The notes below the pieces were generated by a model that was not told where the DNA came from, did no database searches, and saw nothing but the letters and a program-made list of their open reading frames with translations. Both the position numbers and the translations under genes were made by a program. A stretch of 64,000 nucleotides of DNA from Acidimicrobiales bacterium (lineage in GTDB: Bacteria > Actinomycetota > Acidimicrobiia > Acidimicrobiales > MedAcidi-G1), in NCBI GenBank assembly GCA_029577135.1, contig JARQPW010000004.1, positions 29,706 through 93,705 on the forward strand. Reading direction: 5' to 3'. The stretch's first letter is position 1; each line of letters opens with the position of its first letter. Below are positions 15,346-23,773 of the stretch, one piece after another.

Positions 15346-16959
15346 TCACGTCACGTCCGCCATCAGGATCGGCGGGTTCTTGAGGTGGGTAATGGTCGGC
15401 TGTGGCCCGACGACGTCGGTCGCCATCTCGAGGGCATCCTGCAGGGTTGATGCCGGCTGGAACCCCATGCGCCGCACGGCTGCGGTGTCGCCGCCGACGA
15501 CGATCACCCGCCCGAGGTGTTGCAGGGCGTGCGCCCCCCAGTACCACATGTAGAAGGGGTGGGCGCCGTGGTAGGCGTACGAGGTGCGGTACAGGTGGAT
15601 GTACCACTCGTCCTCGGCGAACTGCTTCTCCCATTTCTTCTCGATCTCGGCCGGGTCGGTGGTGTCGGCCAGGACCTGTTCGAAGAAGTCGATGTAGCTG
15701 GGGTGGTGGACGGGGTGGAACTCCCACGGCGTCGGGTGCCCCATGATCAACACGCCGCCCTCCCGCACCAGCGGCTTCCCCCGGTACAGGTTGAAGAAGT
15801 AGCCCAGCCCCAGGCACATCACGAGGATCGGGTTCATGATCGAGTTGACGTTGTAGGGGCAGATGTAGGGGAGCCCCATGGTGAGCACATCGGTCTGTCC
15901 CTCGACGGGCACGAGCTGCTGCCGGTAGACGTTCGCCGTGGTCACCTCGTGGACGGCCTCGACCTCGCCGGCCTGCACGGAGGTGAGTTCGTAGGGCGCC
16001 AGCCACGACGAGAACGCCTTGCGCTTCGCCTTCGCCGGCATGAGCTTGAGGCCCTGTTGCATGGTGAGGAATCCCGCCCGGTCCTTCGGCGACCATTCCC
16101 ATTCGCGCTTCTGGAGCATCGACAGCGGGCCCTCGCGGCCAAACGTGTTGTTGTTGACCGTGGTCTCGATCTGGAAGATCTTGACGTCGGCGTCGCGCAG
16201 CACCTTGCCCATCCGCCAGTTGGAGGCGTGCAGCGCCGAGTTCTCCCGGTCCATGAAGGAGCGGGAGTTGAGCATGGTGTGGACGTTGTGGTGGTGGCGC
16301 AGGCCGGTGTAGCCGGACAGGCCGGTGGCGGTGCTCTTGTGGCCGCCGTCCATGGCCACGAGGTTGATGTTGACGTAGACGACGAGGTCGCTCTCGGCGG
16401 CCCGGCGGCTGAACTGCACGTCCTCGCCGTGCGGGGTCTGGCCGAGTACCACCATGCCGTCGGGGTCCTCGGCGTCGTGGTTGTAGAGGCGGCCGGATGG
16501 TGCGAAGGCGTCGTAGACGCGGTCGCCCACGGCATGGCGGAGCTCGTCCTCGGTCATCCGTCGGTGGATGGCGAGCGCAGCGATGAGGTGGACGTCGTCG
16601 ACGCCGGCCTCGGCGGCCAGGTCGAGGACCGCCTCGATGACCCGTTGGCGGATGTCGGGTCGGCGCATCGGCGGCAGCGGGAGCGAGATGTCGTCGAAGG
16701 CGATGGTGAGCTTCATGCCCGGCCGGAGCAACGCCGGGAGGGGTTCGGAGTCGCCGAGCGGGTTGAGGAGTGCAGAGCGGATGGCACCGTCGGGGTCGGT
16801 GAGGCCCTCGAGCGGCTCGGCCGGGTAGATCACCCGGGTGCGGTCGGCCGGCAGCTTCTCCAGCCGGAAGCCCTCGCCGTGGTGGAACACGATCGGCGGA
16901 CTGGTGCGGTCGACGTCGAGGACGAAGCCGGGTCGGGGGGCCAGATGGCCGTTGCTCAC
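15346..16959 (-). CDS. LarA-like (DUF2088, lactate racemase domain) protein
   Basis: This is a 537 aa protein whose N-terminal half resembles the LarA/DUF2088 fold: KLTIAFDDISLPLPPMRRPDIRQRVIEAVLDLA, then VHLIAALAIHRRMTEDEL (compare the GxHRxMT motif) and DGGHKSTATGLSG, where the Lys aligns with the lysine that holds the nickel-pincer cofactor in LarA. A HHHNVHTM cluster follows. The His that precedes the Lys segment in LarA appears absent (INLVAMDGG). The C-terminal half (about 330-537) is unlike classic LarA and contains MGLPYICPYNVNSIMNPILVMCLGLG. GTG 16959 overlaps the dehydrogenase stop by 4 bp. No larB, larC or larE is in the window. The reaction is unknown. Confidence 0.75.
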   Translation of the reverse strand: MSNGHLAPRPGFVLDVDRTSPPIVFHHGEGFRLEKLPADRTRVIYPAEPLEGLTDPDGAIRSALLNPLGDSEPLPALLRPGMKLTIAFDDISLPLPPMRRPDIRQRVIEAVLDLAAEAGVDDVHLIAALAIHRRMTEDELRHAVGDRVYDAFAPSGRLYNHDAEDPDGMVVLGQTPHGEDVQFSRRAAESDLVVYVNINLVAMDGGHKSTATGLSGYTGLRHHHNVHTMLNSRSFMDRENSALHASNWRMGKVLRDADVKIFQIETTVNNNTFGREGPLSMLQKREWEWSPKDRAGFLTMQQGLKLMPAKAKRKAFSSWLAPYELTSVQAGEVEAVHEVTTANVYRQQLVPVEGQTDVLTMGLPYICPYNVNSIMNPILVMCLGLGYFFNLYRGKPLVREGGVLIMGHPTPWEFHPVHHPSYIDFFEQVLADTTDPAEIEKKWEKQFAEDEWYIHLYRTSYAYHGAHPFYMWYWGAHALQHLGRVIVVGGDTAAVRRMGFQPASTLQDALEMATDVVGPQPTITHLKNPPILMADVT

Positions 16960-18182
16960 TTGCTCATCTCCATGAGGGCTTCTCGTTCCTTTTCGTCGCG
17001 CAGGTCGAAGGCGACCTTGACGGCGCCACGTCGGCCGGCGGCTGCGGCGTGCTCGAGTGCGTCGCGGTAGCGGTGCAGGGGATAGGTGGCCGACACGAGG
17101 CGGCCGAGGTCGGCGGCCCGCACGAGTCCGGCGGCCAGGTCGAAGGTCCGGGCCGTGGAGCCGTCTGGCAGGGTCTCGGTGCCGTAGGTGTAGGCGCCGA
17201 CCAGTTCGATCTCGCGGTGCCACAACGGGGTGAGTTCGAGGCTGACGGAGGCGGGCATGCCGACCAGCACGATGCGTCCCCGGGGGCGGGTGATGGCCAG
17301 GGCGTCGGTGAGGCTGGCCGAGGAGCCCACGCAGTCGACGACCACGTCGGTGCCTCCGCTGAGCCGGTCGACGGCGCCGTCGTCGACCGCGAGGCTGACG
17401 GCCCGGCTGCCGGTGGCCCGCCGTACCGCACGCCGGACGTCGTCGGGCTCCACCACCAGGTCGGCACCGAGCTCTGCGGCGAGCCGTCGTTGGCTCGGGT
17501 AGCGGGCGGTCGCCACGATCGTCCGGGGGTTGGCGAAGGTGCGGAGGGCGGCGATCGTGAGCAGGCCGAGGGTGCCGGCGCCCAGCACCGTGACGACGGC
17601 GCCGTCGGGGACGCCGGCGAGGATGGCGGCGTGGACGGCGCAGGCCGTCGGCTCGACCATCACGGCCGACTCGTCGCTGAACGAGTCGTCGACGGGGTGG
17701 AGTTGGCTGGGGTGGGCCGAGAAGGCGGTCGCCCATCCACCGCCCGTGTCGTGGCAGGAACCGGTCTGGATGCCCGGCTCGAGGTCTCCGAACGTCGTGT
17801 GCTCGCAGTTGCCGAGGTGGCCGGCGGAGCACGGGTCGCAGGTGGGGGCGAGGTTGCGGCTGACACAGCCCAGGACCGGCTCGAGCACCATCCTGGTGCC
17901 GTCGTCGAGGTCGCCCACGACCTCGTGGCCCGGCACGAACGGGAACGAGACGAGCGGTTCGAAGTAGCGGGCCGACCTGCCGTCGATGGTGGCGAGGTCC
18001 GATCCGCAGATGCCCGACAGGCGGGGTCGGACCCGCACCCAGTCGGGGCCGGGGGCAGTCGGCGGCTCGAGGTCGGCGAGGCGCAGCGGCCCGACGGAGG
18101 CGCCACGGCCCGGCGTGAGGCTGCCGGCCAGGCGCGCCGCGGCGAAGCGGGGAACGTTGCGGCGAAACTCCAGAGCCTTCAT
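16956..18182 (-). CDS. Zinc-type MDR alcohol dehydrogenase family protein
   Basis: This is a 408 aa medium-chain dehydrogenase/reductase. The N-terminal GroES-like domain has GICGSDLATIDG (catalytic Zn Cys) and FVPGHEVVGDL (Zn His), and a structural-zinc-like cluster lies in GCVSRNLAPTCDPCSAGHLGNC. The Rossmann domain has VTVLGAGTLGLLTIAAL near residue 210 and the catalytic-domain return HREIELVGAYTYG. It resembles threonine/sorbitol-dehydrogenase-type enzymes more than ethanol ADH. It lies 10 bp after the fatty acyl-CoA reductase and overlaps the LarA-like gene by GTGA, so oxidation or reduction of a fatty-alcohol-derived or hydroxy-acid intermediate is plausible but unproven. Confidence 0.87.
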   Translation of the reverse strand: MKALEFRRNVPRFAAARLAGSLTPGRGASVGPLRLADLEPPTAPGPDWVRVRPRLSGICGSDLATIDGRSARYFEPLVSFPFVPGHEVVGDLDDGTRMVLEPVLGCVSRNLAPTCDPCSAGHLGNCEHTTFGDLEPGIQTGSCHDTGGGWATAFSAHPSQLHPVDDSFSDESAVMVEPTACAVHAAILAGVPDGAVVTVLGAGTLGLLTIAALRTFANPRTIVATARYPSQRRLAAELGADLVVEPDDVRRAVRRATGSRAVSLAVDDGAVDRLSGGTDVVVDCVGSSASLTDALAITRPRGRIVLVGMPASVSLELTPLWHREIELVGAYTYGTETLPDGSTARTFDLAAGLVRAADLGRLVSATYPLHRYRDALEHAAAAGRRGAVKVAFDLRDEKEREALMEMSK

Positions 18183-18192
18183 CGTCGAGCCT

Positions 18193-20523
18193 TCATCGGA
18201 CGGCCGTCCGCGGGGGGGCGAGGGGCAGCAGGCGCCGGGTCATGCCGGGCGACTTACGGAAGTCCTCGACCAGCCAACCGCGCTTGCGGGCGATGGAGGC
18301 GAGGCGGGTCTCGGGGTTCACGGCGACGGGGAAGCCGACGGCCTCGAGCATCGGGAGGTCGCTGGCCGAGTCGGCGTAGGCGATCGACTCGCGAAGGTCG
18401 CAGTTGTGTTCTTCGGCTAGGTCCACGAGCGCCTGGTAGCGGGCCTCGCCGGTGGGGGGCACGGAGGTGAGCTGCCCGTCGTAGGTGCCGTCGTAGGTGC
18501 CGAGTCGGGCGCACACCACGTCGTCGAAGAGGGGGCGCAGCGGCTCGACCACGAAGTCGAGGGCGCCGGTGATGAGGACGGTGCGGTGTCCGAGTGCCCG
18601 GTGCTCGCGCACCCGTCGGATGGCAGCGGGAAACGACTTGGCGAGGAGCAGTTCGTTGACGTGCTCGAGGGCGTCCTCTGCGATCTGGTCGACCGGGGCG
18701 CCGTCGTAGCGCCGGTAGAAGTAGCGCAGGAAGTCGCTTCGGTCCCTGCGGTCGAGGGCCAGGAGGCGGGGGGCCTCGGCGATGGTCTTGAGCACGAAGC
18801 GGGCCCGGTCGCGGGTGTCGAGGTGGCGACTCGCCAGCCACGAGTACGAGGCCACGACGTTCGAGGCGATGAGCGTGTTCTCGAGGTCGAAGGCGGCGAG
18901 GTGCCGGTCGGGGGAGAGGATCTGGGTGCGCAGCCGCTCGGACCGACTCTGACCGCCCCGGGTCGGTGGGCGCATCGGCGCACGGGCGGCCTTGACCACC
19001 GACGGGAGGTGAACCTTGGGGACGTAGTAGTCCCAGTCGATGGTGCGGGGGTCGAAGCAGAACGCCGCCCGGTCGTCGTCGTCGAGTTCTTCCCACAGGG
19101 TGATCAGCCGGTCCAGGCCGTAGACCGCCTCGCATTCCGCATAGGCGCCGTAGAGGTCGACGTAGCCCATAGCCCGGTCGACGAGCTCGCGCCTCTCCTC
19201 CAGCCGGGCGGAGGTCATGGCGTAGCGCCCCCGCACGGGGAGCACGTCGAGGGCCTTGTGCGCCCGGTCGAGCATGGAACCGGCCCGTTCGAGTTGCTGC
19301 TTGACGCGTCCCCGTCCGGGGAACGACCACTGGGGCACGGAGATGGGCTGGCCGTGTTCGTCGTAGATGGGGTGCTCGGTGAACCACTCCCGCACCAGGT
19401 CTACGAGCTTTCCGTAGCGGAGGGGATTCTCCGCACCCGAGGCGACCTGGACGATGTCGCCACCCGGGGGTGCGTCGGGGTCGGGGCCGCGGGCGGCCAC
19501 TGCACAGATGGCGGCGACGACGAAGTCGACCGGGATGACGTCGACGGTGCCCTCGGGGACTCCCGGGAACTCCCTGAGGAGGCCGCGGGCATACGAGACG
19601 ATGACGGGCTCGGCCATGCGGAAGCCGCGGATCCAGCCAGGTGCTGGCTCGGCGAAGGCCGATTCGATGATCGAGGGGCGCACGATGCTGACCGGCACGT
19701 CGCCGGCCGACTCGGTCAGGGCGACCTCGCCGAGGGCCTTGGTATAGGCGTAGGCGTCGGGGAAGCCCAGCGAGGAGGCGCGGGAGCGGCCGGCCTCGGC
19801 CATGCGGTCCTCGACCCAGCGGGTGCGGAGCTGTTCGGTCTTGGCGGCCAGGACGGGGGTGCCGGCGGCGCCGAGTTCCTTGTGGGCGGCTTCCCGGAAG
19901 CCGGCCAGCTTCTCGGGAGTGCGGCTGGCGGTCTCGGTCTCGGATCGGATGCGTCGGGCGTTGTCGACCTCGGTGCGCCAGTCGACGTTGACGAAGAACG
20001 GGCTCTGGTCGACGGGCTCCTCGGGTGCGGCGCCCCGACGGCTGCCGGCCACATAGCAGGTCGAGACGGCGACCAGGTGGGGTGCGATGCCGAGGTCCTG
20101 GAGCGTCTCGACGATGCGCACGGAGCCCAGCAGGTTGATCTCGACGGCCTGGTCGAGTGGCGAGTCGAAGCTGACGATCGCCGCCGAATGGATGAAGAGG
20201 TCGCAGCCGGCGAGGGTGGCGCGGCCCTTGTCATCGAGGCCGAGGCCGTCGTCGGTGACGTCGCCGGCGAGCGCGGTGATGCGACGGGCGACCATCTCCT
20301 CGAAGCCGTCCTTGCCGAGTTGCTCGCGGAGGCGGTCGAAGGCGTTGTTGTGGAGGATGTCGCGGTTGACCCGCCGCTCGGCGCCCCGGCGGCCGGGTCG
20401 GACGATGAGGACCAACTCGCAGTCGGGGGCGCTGCGAAGGAGTCGCTCGACGAGTGCGGTGCCGAGGAAGCCGGTGCTTCCGGTGATGGCGATCCGGCGA
20501 CCAGCCAGCGACTCAGCGATCAT
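18193..20523 (-). CDS. Fatty acyl-CoA reductase fused to HAD-IB phosphatase
   Basis: This is a 776 aa two-part protein. Residues 1 to about 400 form an extended-SDR thioester reductase (ITGSTGFLGTALVERLL for NADP, HSAAIVSFDSPLDQAVEINLLG, YAYTK as YxxxK, IVRPSIIESAFAEPAPGWIRG), followed by a helical FAR_C-like region to about 530. The C-terminal about 220 residues are a HAD-IB (SerB-like) domain: AAFDLENTL (motif I, DxE in place of DxD), LITGALDFVVEPL (II) and YADSASDLPMLEAVGFPVAVNPE (IV). The first part should reduce acyl-CoA to aldehyde or alcohol. The phosphatase substrate is unknown. Similar fusions occur in mycobacteria. It is first in its operon, under two repeated operator sites. Confidence 0.88.
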   Translation of the reverse strand: MIAESLAGRRIAITGSTGFLGTALVERLLRSAPDCELVLIVRPGRRGAERRVNRDILHNNAFDRLREQLGKDGFEEMVARRITALAGDVTDDGLGLDDKGRATLAGCDLFIHSAAIVSFDSPLDQAVEINLLGSVRIVETLQDLGIAPHLVAVSTCYVAGSRRGAAPEEPVDQSPFFVNVDWRTEVDNARRIRSETETASRTPEKLAGFREAAHKELGAAGTPVLAAKTEQLRTRWVEDRMAEAGRSRASSLGFPDAYAYTKALGEVALTESAGDVPVSIVRPSIIESAFAEPAPGWIRGFRMAEPVIVSYARGLLREFPGVPEGTVDVIPVDFVVAAICAVAARGPDPDAPPGGDIVQVASGAENPLRYGKLVDLVREWFTEHPIYDEHGQPISVPQWSFPGRGRVKQQLERAGSMLDRAHKALDVLPVRGRYAMTSARLEERRELVDRAMGYVDLYGAYAECEAVYGLDRLITLWEELDDDDRAAFCFDPRTIDWDYYVPKVHLPSVVKAARAPMRPPTRGGQSRSERLRTQILSPDRHLAAFDLENTLIASNVVASYSWLASRHLDTRDRARFVLKTIAEAPRLLALDRRDRSDFLRYFYRRYDGAPVDQIAEDALEHVNELLLAKSFPAAIRRVREHRALGHRTVLITGALDFVVEPLRPLFDDVVCARLGTYDGTYDGQLTSVPPTGEARYQALVDLAEEHNCDLRESIAYADSASDLPMLEAVGFPVAVNPETRLASIARKRGWLVEDFRKSPGMTRRLLPLAPPRTAVR

Positions 20524-20534
20524 GGCCCTCTTTC

Positions 20535-20569
20535 TACCAGATGGTCAGGGGACTTACCAGATGGTCAGG
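20535..20569. promoter_or_regulatory. Duplicated operator (2 x TACCAGATGGTCAGG, 20 bp apart)
   Basis: Two identical 15-bp sites start at 20535 and 20555, two helical turns apart, in the 66 bp between the divergent FAR and tetR genes. Each contains the small inverted repeat ACCA-GA-TGGT. The first overlaps the likely -10 region of the FAR gene and the second ends just before the tetR -10. Position, identity and symmetry make them the likely binding sites of the TetR protein. Confidence 0.75.
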
Positions 20570-20577
20570 AAAAGGAC

Positions 20578-20583
20578 TACGGT
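20578..20583 (+). promoter_or_regulatory. -10 hexamer TACGGT for tetR
   Basis: TACGGT is 6 nt before ATG 20590, giving leaderless transcription. The second operator copy ends 8 bp upstream, which fits autorepression. Confidence 0.6.
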
Positions 20584-20589
20584 GCAGGC

Positions 20590-21252
20590 ATGGCCGAACC
20601 GACGACCCTCCGGGAGACGGTGCGTGACACGGTGCGCGGTGCCGGCCGGTCCTCGGGACGCGGCGCCGAGACCCGGGAGCGCATCCTCGACGCCGCCCTC
20701 GCGTCCTTCGGCACGATCGGCTACGACGGAACGTCGCTCGACGACCTGGCCGGCGGTCTCGGCATCCGCAAGCAGACGATCCTCTACCACTACGTCAGCA
20801 AGCGGGGCCTGCTCGGCGCAGTCGTGGACCGCAGCGCTGCCGACCTCAACGTCGCACTCCTCGAGGTGCTGGCGGGTGAGGCCACCGACTGGGAACGGGT
20901 GGAGGCGCTGGTGCGCTCCGTGTTCCGGGTGGCGCTCGAGCAGCCGCTGCTCATGGGCCTGCTGCGCGAGGTGTCCCGACCGGGCTCGCCTGCGGCGCCC
21001 CGCCTCAAGGGCGCCATGGGGCCGCTCATGGACCGGGCGCAGGCCTGGATGGAGCGCGAGATGGACGCCGGCAGGATGCGCCGCACCGACGCCCAACTGG
21101 TGCTGATCAGCGCCTACTCGACGGTGGTGGGCCTGGCGACCGAGATCGAGGTACTGCGCGCCGCCGGCCTCGAGCCGACGATGCGCACCGTGGCGACCCG
21201 TCGCCGTGAACTCCTGCGGTTCCTACGCGCCTCCCTCGACCCCCTGCGCTGA
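20590..21252 (+). CDS. TetR/AcrR family transcriptional regulator
   Basis: This is a 220 aa TetR-family repressor. After a 24-residue basic tail, the helix-turn-helix domain reads RGAETRERILDAALASFGTIGYDGTSLDDLAGGLGIRKQTILYHYVSKRGLLGAVV (about residues 24-80), followed by an all-helical ligand-binding domain. TetR proteins of this type often sense acyl-CoAs or lipids, but the ligand cannot be read here. It is divergent from the FAR-HAD gene across a 66 bp gap holding a duplicated operator, so it very probably controls the FAR/MDR/LarA-like/PlsC operon and itself. A much longer upstream frame is antisense to the FAR gene. The start is fixed at 20590 by TACGGT 6 nt upstream. Confidence 0.9.
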   Translation: MAEPTTLRETVRDTVRGAGRSSGRGAETRERILDAALASFGTIGYDGTSLDDLAGGLGIRKQTILYHYVSKRGLLGAVVDRSAADLNVALLEVLAGEATDWERVEALVRSVFRVALEQPLLMGLLREVSRPGSPAAPRLKGAMGPLMDRAQAWMEREMDAGRMRRTDAQLVLISAYSTVVGLATEIEVLRAAGLEPTMRTVATRRRELLRFLRASLDPLR

Positions 21253-21268
21253 GGCGGGGCGGGGTTCC

Positions 21269-22372
21269 TCAGCGGCGGGTGTTGCGGCGGCGGCGGGCGT
21301 GGCGTTCGACGGCGAGGTCGACCAGGCGGTCGACGAGGGCCGGGTAGGACAGGCCCGCCTTCTGCCAGAGCCGGGGGTACATCGAGATCGGCGTGAATCC
21401 CGGAATCGTGTTGACCTCGTTGAGCAGCGGGCCCCGGCCGTCGTCGGCGAGGAAGAAGTCGACCCTCGCCATGCCCGAGCAGCGCAGCGCCAGGAAGGCC
21501 CGTGCGGCGAGTTCCTGGAAGCGGACGGCGGTCTCGGCGTCGAGGTCCGGGTCGTCGATCAGTTCGGCGTCGTCGGTCTCGTACTTGTCGGCGTAGTCGT
21601 AGAACTCGGCACCGGGACGGATCTCGCCGGGTCCCGACACCTGCGGCACCCGGTCGCCCAGCACCGCCAGTTCGATCTCGCGGCCGGAGATGGCCTCTTC
21701 GACGATGATCCACTCGTCGTAGGCGGCTGCGGTCTTGAGGGCCACTTCGAGGGTTGCGGCGTCGGTGGCCTTCGACACCCCGATGGACGATCCCAGGTTG
21801 GCGGGCTTCACGAACACCGTCGGGCCCAGGTCGGTGAGCAGCGAGACGAGGAGGACGGCGAGGGTGTCGGTATCGGGAGCGCCGAGGTCGTCTGCGTGGA
21901 GCCCCCGGTAGCGGGCCAGGGGCAGGTCGTGCTGGGCCAATACCTCCTTGGCGGCCAACTTGTCCATCGCCAGCGACGAGCCCAGCACCCCCGCGCCCAC
22001 ATAGGGCACGTCGGCCACCTCGAGCAGGCCCTGGACGGTGCCGTCCTCTCCCAACGGGCCGTGCAGCAGCGGGAACACGATCACGGGTCCGGCGGCGGAC
22101 AGTTCGGCGAGGCGGGGGAGCGGGTCCCAGGCGGGCCCGGTCGGGTCGAGCGCCTCGGGCAGTTCGCCGGCGGCGTGGGCGGCGGCAGCGGCCTCGGCCA
22201 GCGACCAGCGTCCGTCGAGGCTGATGCCCACCGGGACGATGTCGTAGCGGTCGGTGTCGACGGCGGCCAGCACGTGGCGGGCCGATACGCACGAGACGTC
22301 GTGCTCGGCGCTGCGCCCCCCGAACAGGAGGACGAACGTGCGCCGGGGTGACTCAGGAGAGGCGCCGGGCAT
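21269..22372 (-). CDS. ddl: D-alanine--D-alanine ligase
   Basis: This is a 367 aa ATP-grasp ligase that joins two D-Ala for peptidoglycan. It opens VLLFGGRSAEHDVSCVSARHVL (the family GGxSxEHxVS motif), then shows PLLHGPLGEDGTVQGLLEVADVPYVGAGVLGSSLAMDK, the ATP-site VFVKPANLGSSIGVSKA, VEEAISGREIELAVLGD, and the Mg-binding FFLADDGRGPLLNEVNTIPGFTPISMYPRLW. The length is typical. The start at ATG 22372 (MPGASPESPRR) is preferred because TACCAT lies 6 nt upstream. A frame extending to 22600 runs into the murF gene. It is divergent from murF, whose product uses the D-Ala-D-Ala made here. Confidence 0.95.
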   Translation of the reverse strand: MPGASPESPRRTFVLLFGGRSAEHDVSCVSARHVLAAVDTDRYDIVPVGISLDGRWSLAEAAAAAHAAGELPEALDPTGPAWDPLPRLAELSAAGPVIVFPLLHGPLGEDGTVQGLLEVADVPYVGAGVLGSSLAMDKLAAKEVLAQHDLPLARYRGLHADDLGAPDTDTLAVLLVSLLTDLGPTVFVKPANLGSSIGVSKATDAATLEVALKTAAAYDEWIIVEEAISGREIELAVLGDRVPQVSGPGEIRPGAEFYDYADKYETDDAELIDDPDLDAETAVRFQELAARAFLALRCSGMARVDFFLADDGRGPLLNEVNTIPGFTPISMYPRLWQKAGLSYPALVDRLVDLAVERHARRRRNTRR

Positions 22373-22378
22373 GGGCAG

Positions 22379-22384
22379 ATGGTA
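22379..22384 (-). promoter_or_regulatory. -10 hexamer TACCAT for ddl
   Basis: Minus-strand TACCAT is 6 nt from ATG 22372. The 73 bp ddl-murF gap thus holds two divergent promoters; the murF one is a weaker GAGACT 6 nt from its ATG. Confidence 0.55.
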
Positions 22385-22445
22385 CGGCCGGGCCGGTCGG
22401 GCGAGGTGGCACCTTCGGCGGGTCCCGGGCTGAGAGACTCCCCCC

Positions 22446-23756
22446 ATGCGCTTCCGGGCCTCGCAGGTGGCCGCTGCCGTGGGCGGCGAACTGGTTGGTG
22501 ACGACGCCTGGCTCGAAGGCGCCACCCAGGACTCGCGTGCGGTCACGCCCGGCTGCCTGTTCGTGCCGATCGTCGCCGAGCGCGACGGCCACAGGTTCAT
22601 CGCTGCGGCCCTCGAGGCCGGTGCCGGCGGCTACCTGACGGGCGACGGCACGATCGGGGAAGGGGCCGGAACGACGGCGATCCGGGTGGCGGACACGGGT
22701 GCCGCCCTCCTCGCCCTCGGTGCGGCCGCCCGCGGCTCGTTGTCGGGCCCGGTGGTCGGCATCACCGGCTCGGTCGGCAAGACCTCGGTCAAGGACCTGG
22801 CCCGGGCGGTGCTGGCCCGACGTGGGCCGGTCCACGCCAGCCACCGCTCGTTCAACAACGAGATCGGCGTGCCGCTGACGCTCCTCGGCTCTCCGGAGGA
22901 CGCGGCGGTCGTGGTTGAACTCGGGGCCCGCCATGTCGGAGACATCGCCGCACTGTGCGAGGTGGCCCGGCCCGACGTGGGCGTGTTGACCACGGTGGCC
23001 GTCGCCCATACCGGCGAGTTCGGCTCGGTCGAGGCCGTGGCGCGCACCAAGGGCGAGCTGTTCGATGCCCTGCCTCCCGACGGCTGTGCGGTGCTCAACG
23101 CCGACGTGCCCGAGGTCGTCGAGCAGGCGGGCCGTGCGCGCTCCCGGGTCCTCACGTTCGGCGACGCCGGCGAGGTCAGGGCCCGTGACGTCGTGCTCGA
23201 CGACGACCTGCGGGCTTCGTTCCGCCTGGAGTCGCCGTGGGGCCGGGCCGAGGTGCGGTTGTCGGTCCACGGGGCGCACATGGTGCCCAACGCCCTCGCT
23301 GCTGCGGCCGTGGGGCTGGTACTCGACATTCCCCTCGCCGACGTGGCGGCTGGCCTTGCCGAGGGAGTGGCCTCACCGTGGCGCATGGCGCTGGGCTCGG
23401 CACCGTCGGGCCTGCGGGTCCTCAACGATGCCTACAACGCCAACCCGGCCTCGACGGCGGCGGCACTCGACGCACTGGCTGCGTTGCCGGTGACCGGCCG
23501 GCGGGTGGCTGTGCTGGGCCTCATGGCCGAACTGGGCGACCGGGCGGCCGACGAGCACCGGGCCATCGCACAGCGGACCGCCGACCTCGGCGTCGAACTG
23601 GTGGCCGTCGGCACCGACCTCTACGGCGTCGAGCCGCTGGCGGACGTCGACGCCGTCGGCGAGGCGCTGGACCTCGGCACTGACGACGCCGTGCTGGTCA
23701 AGGGCAGCCGGGTGGCCGGCCTGGAGGTGCTCGCCGAACGCCTGCTCGACGGCTGA
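22446..23756 (+). CDS. murF: UDP-N-acetylmuramoyl-tripeptide--D-alanyl-D-alanine ligase
   Basis: This is a 436 aa Mur ligase that adds D-Ala-D-Ala to UDP-MurNAc-tripeptide. The N-terminal MurF-specific domain reads FRASQVAAAVGGELVGDDAWLEGATQDSRAVTPGCLFVPI. The ATP P-loop is VVGITGSVGKTSVKDLARAVL (near residue 100), followed by SFNNEIGVPLTLL, VVELGARHVGDIAALCEVARPDVGVLT and the C-terminal RVLNDAYNANPASTAAALDALAAL with the substrate-binding DAYNANP. Length is normal (about 450 aa). It stands outside a dcw cluster and is paired divergently with ddl, its substrate supplier. A candidate -10 GAGACT lies 6 nt before ATG. Confidence 0.95.
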   Translation: MRFRASQVAAAVGGELVGDDAWLEGATQDSRAVTPGCLFVPIVAERDGHRFIAAALEAGAGGYLTGDGTIGEGAGTTAIRVADTGAALLALGAAARGSLSGPVVGITGSVGKTSVKDLARAVLARRGPVHASHRSFNNEIGVPLTLLGSPEDAAVVVELGARHVGDIAALCEVARPDVGVLTTVAVAHTGEFGSVEAVARTKGELFDALPPDGCAVLNADVPEVVEQAGRARSRVLTFGDAGEVRARDVVLDDDLRASFRLESPWGRAEVRLSVHGAHMVPNALAAAAVGLVLDIPLADVAAGLAEGVASPWRMALGSAPSGLRVLNDAYNANPASTAAALDALAALPVTGRRVAVLGLMAELGDRAADEHRAIAQRTADLGVELVAVGTDLYGVEPLADVDAVGEALDLGTDDAVLVKGSRVAGLEVLAERLLDG

Positions 23757-23773
23757 CCGGCGCCTGACCCGGG

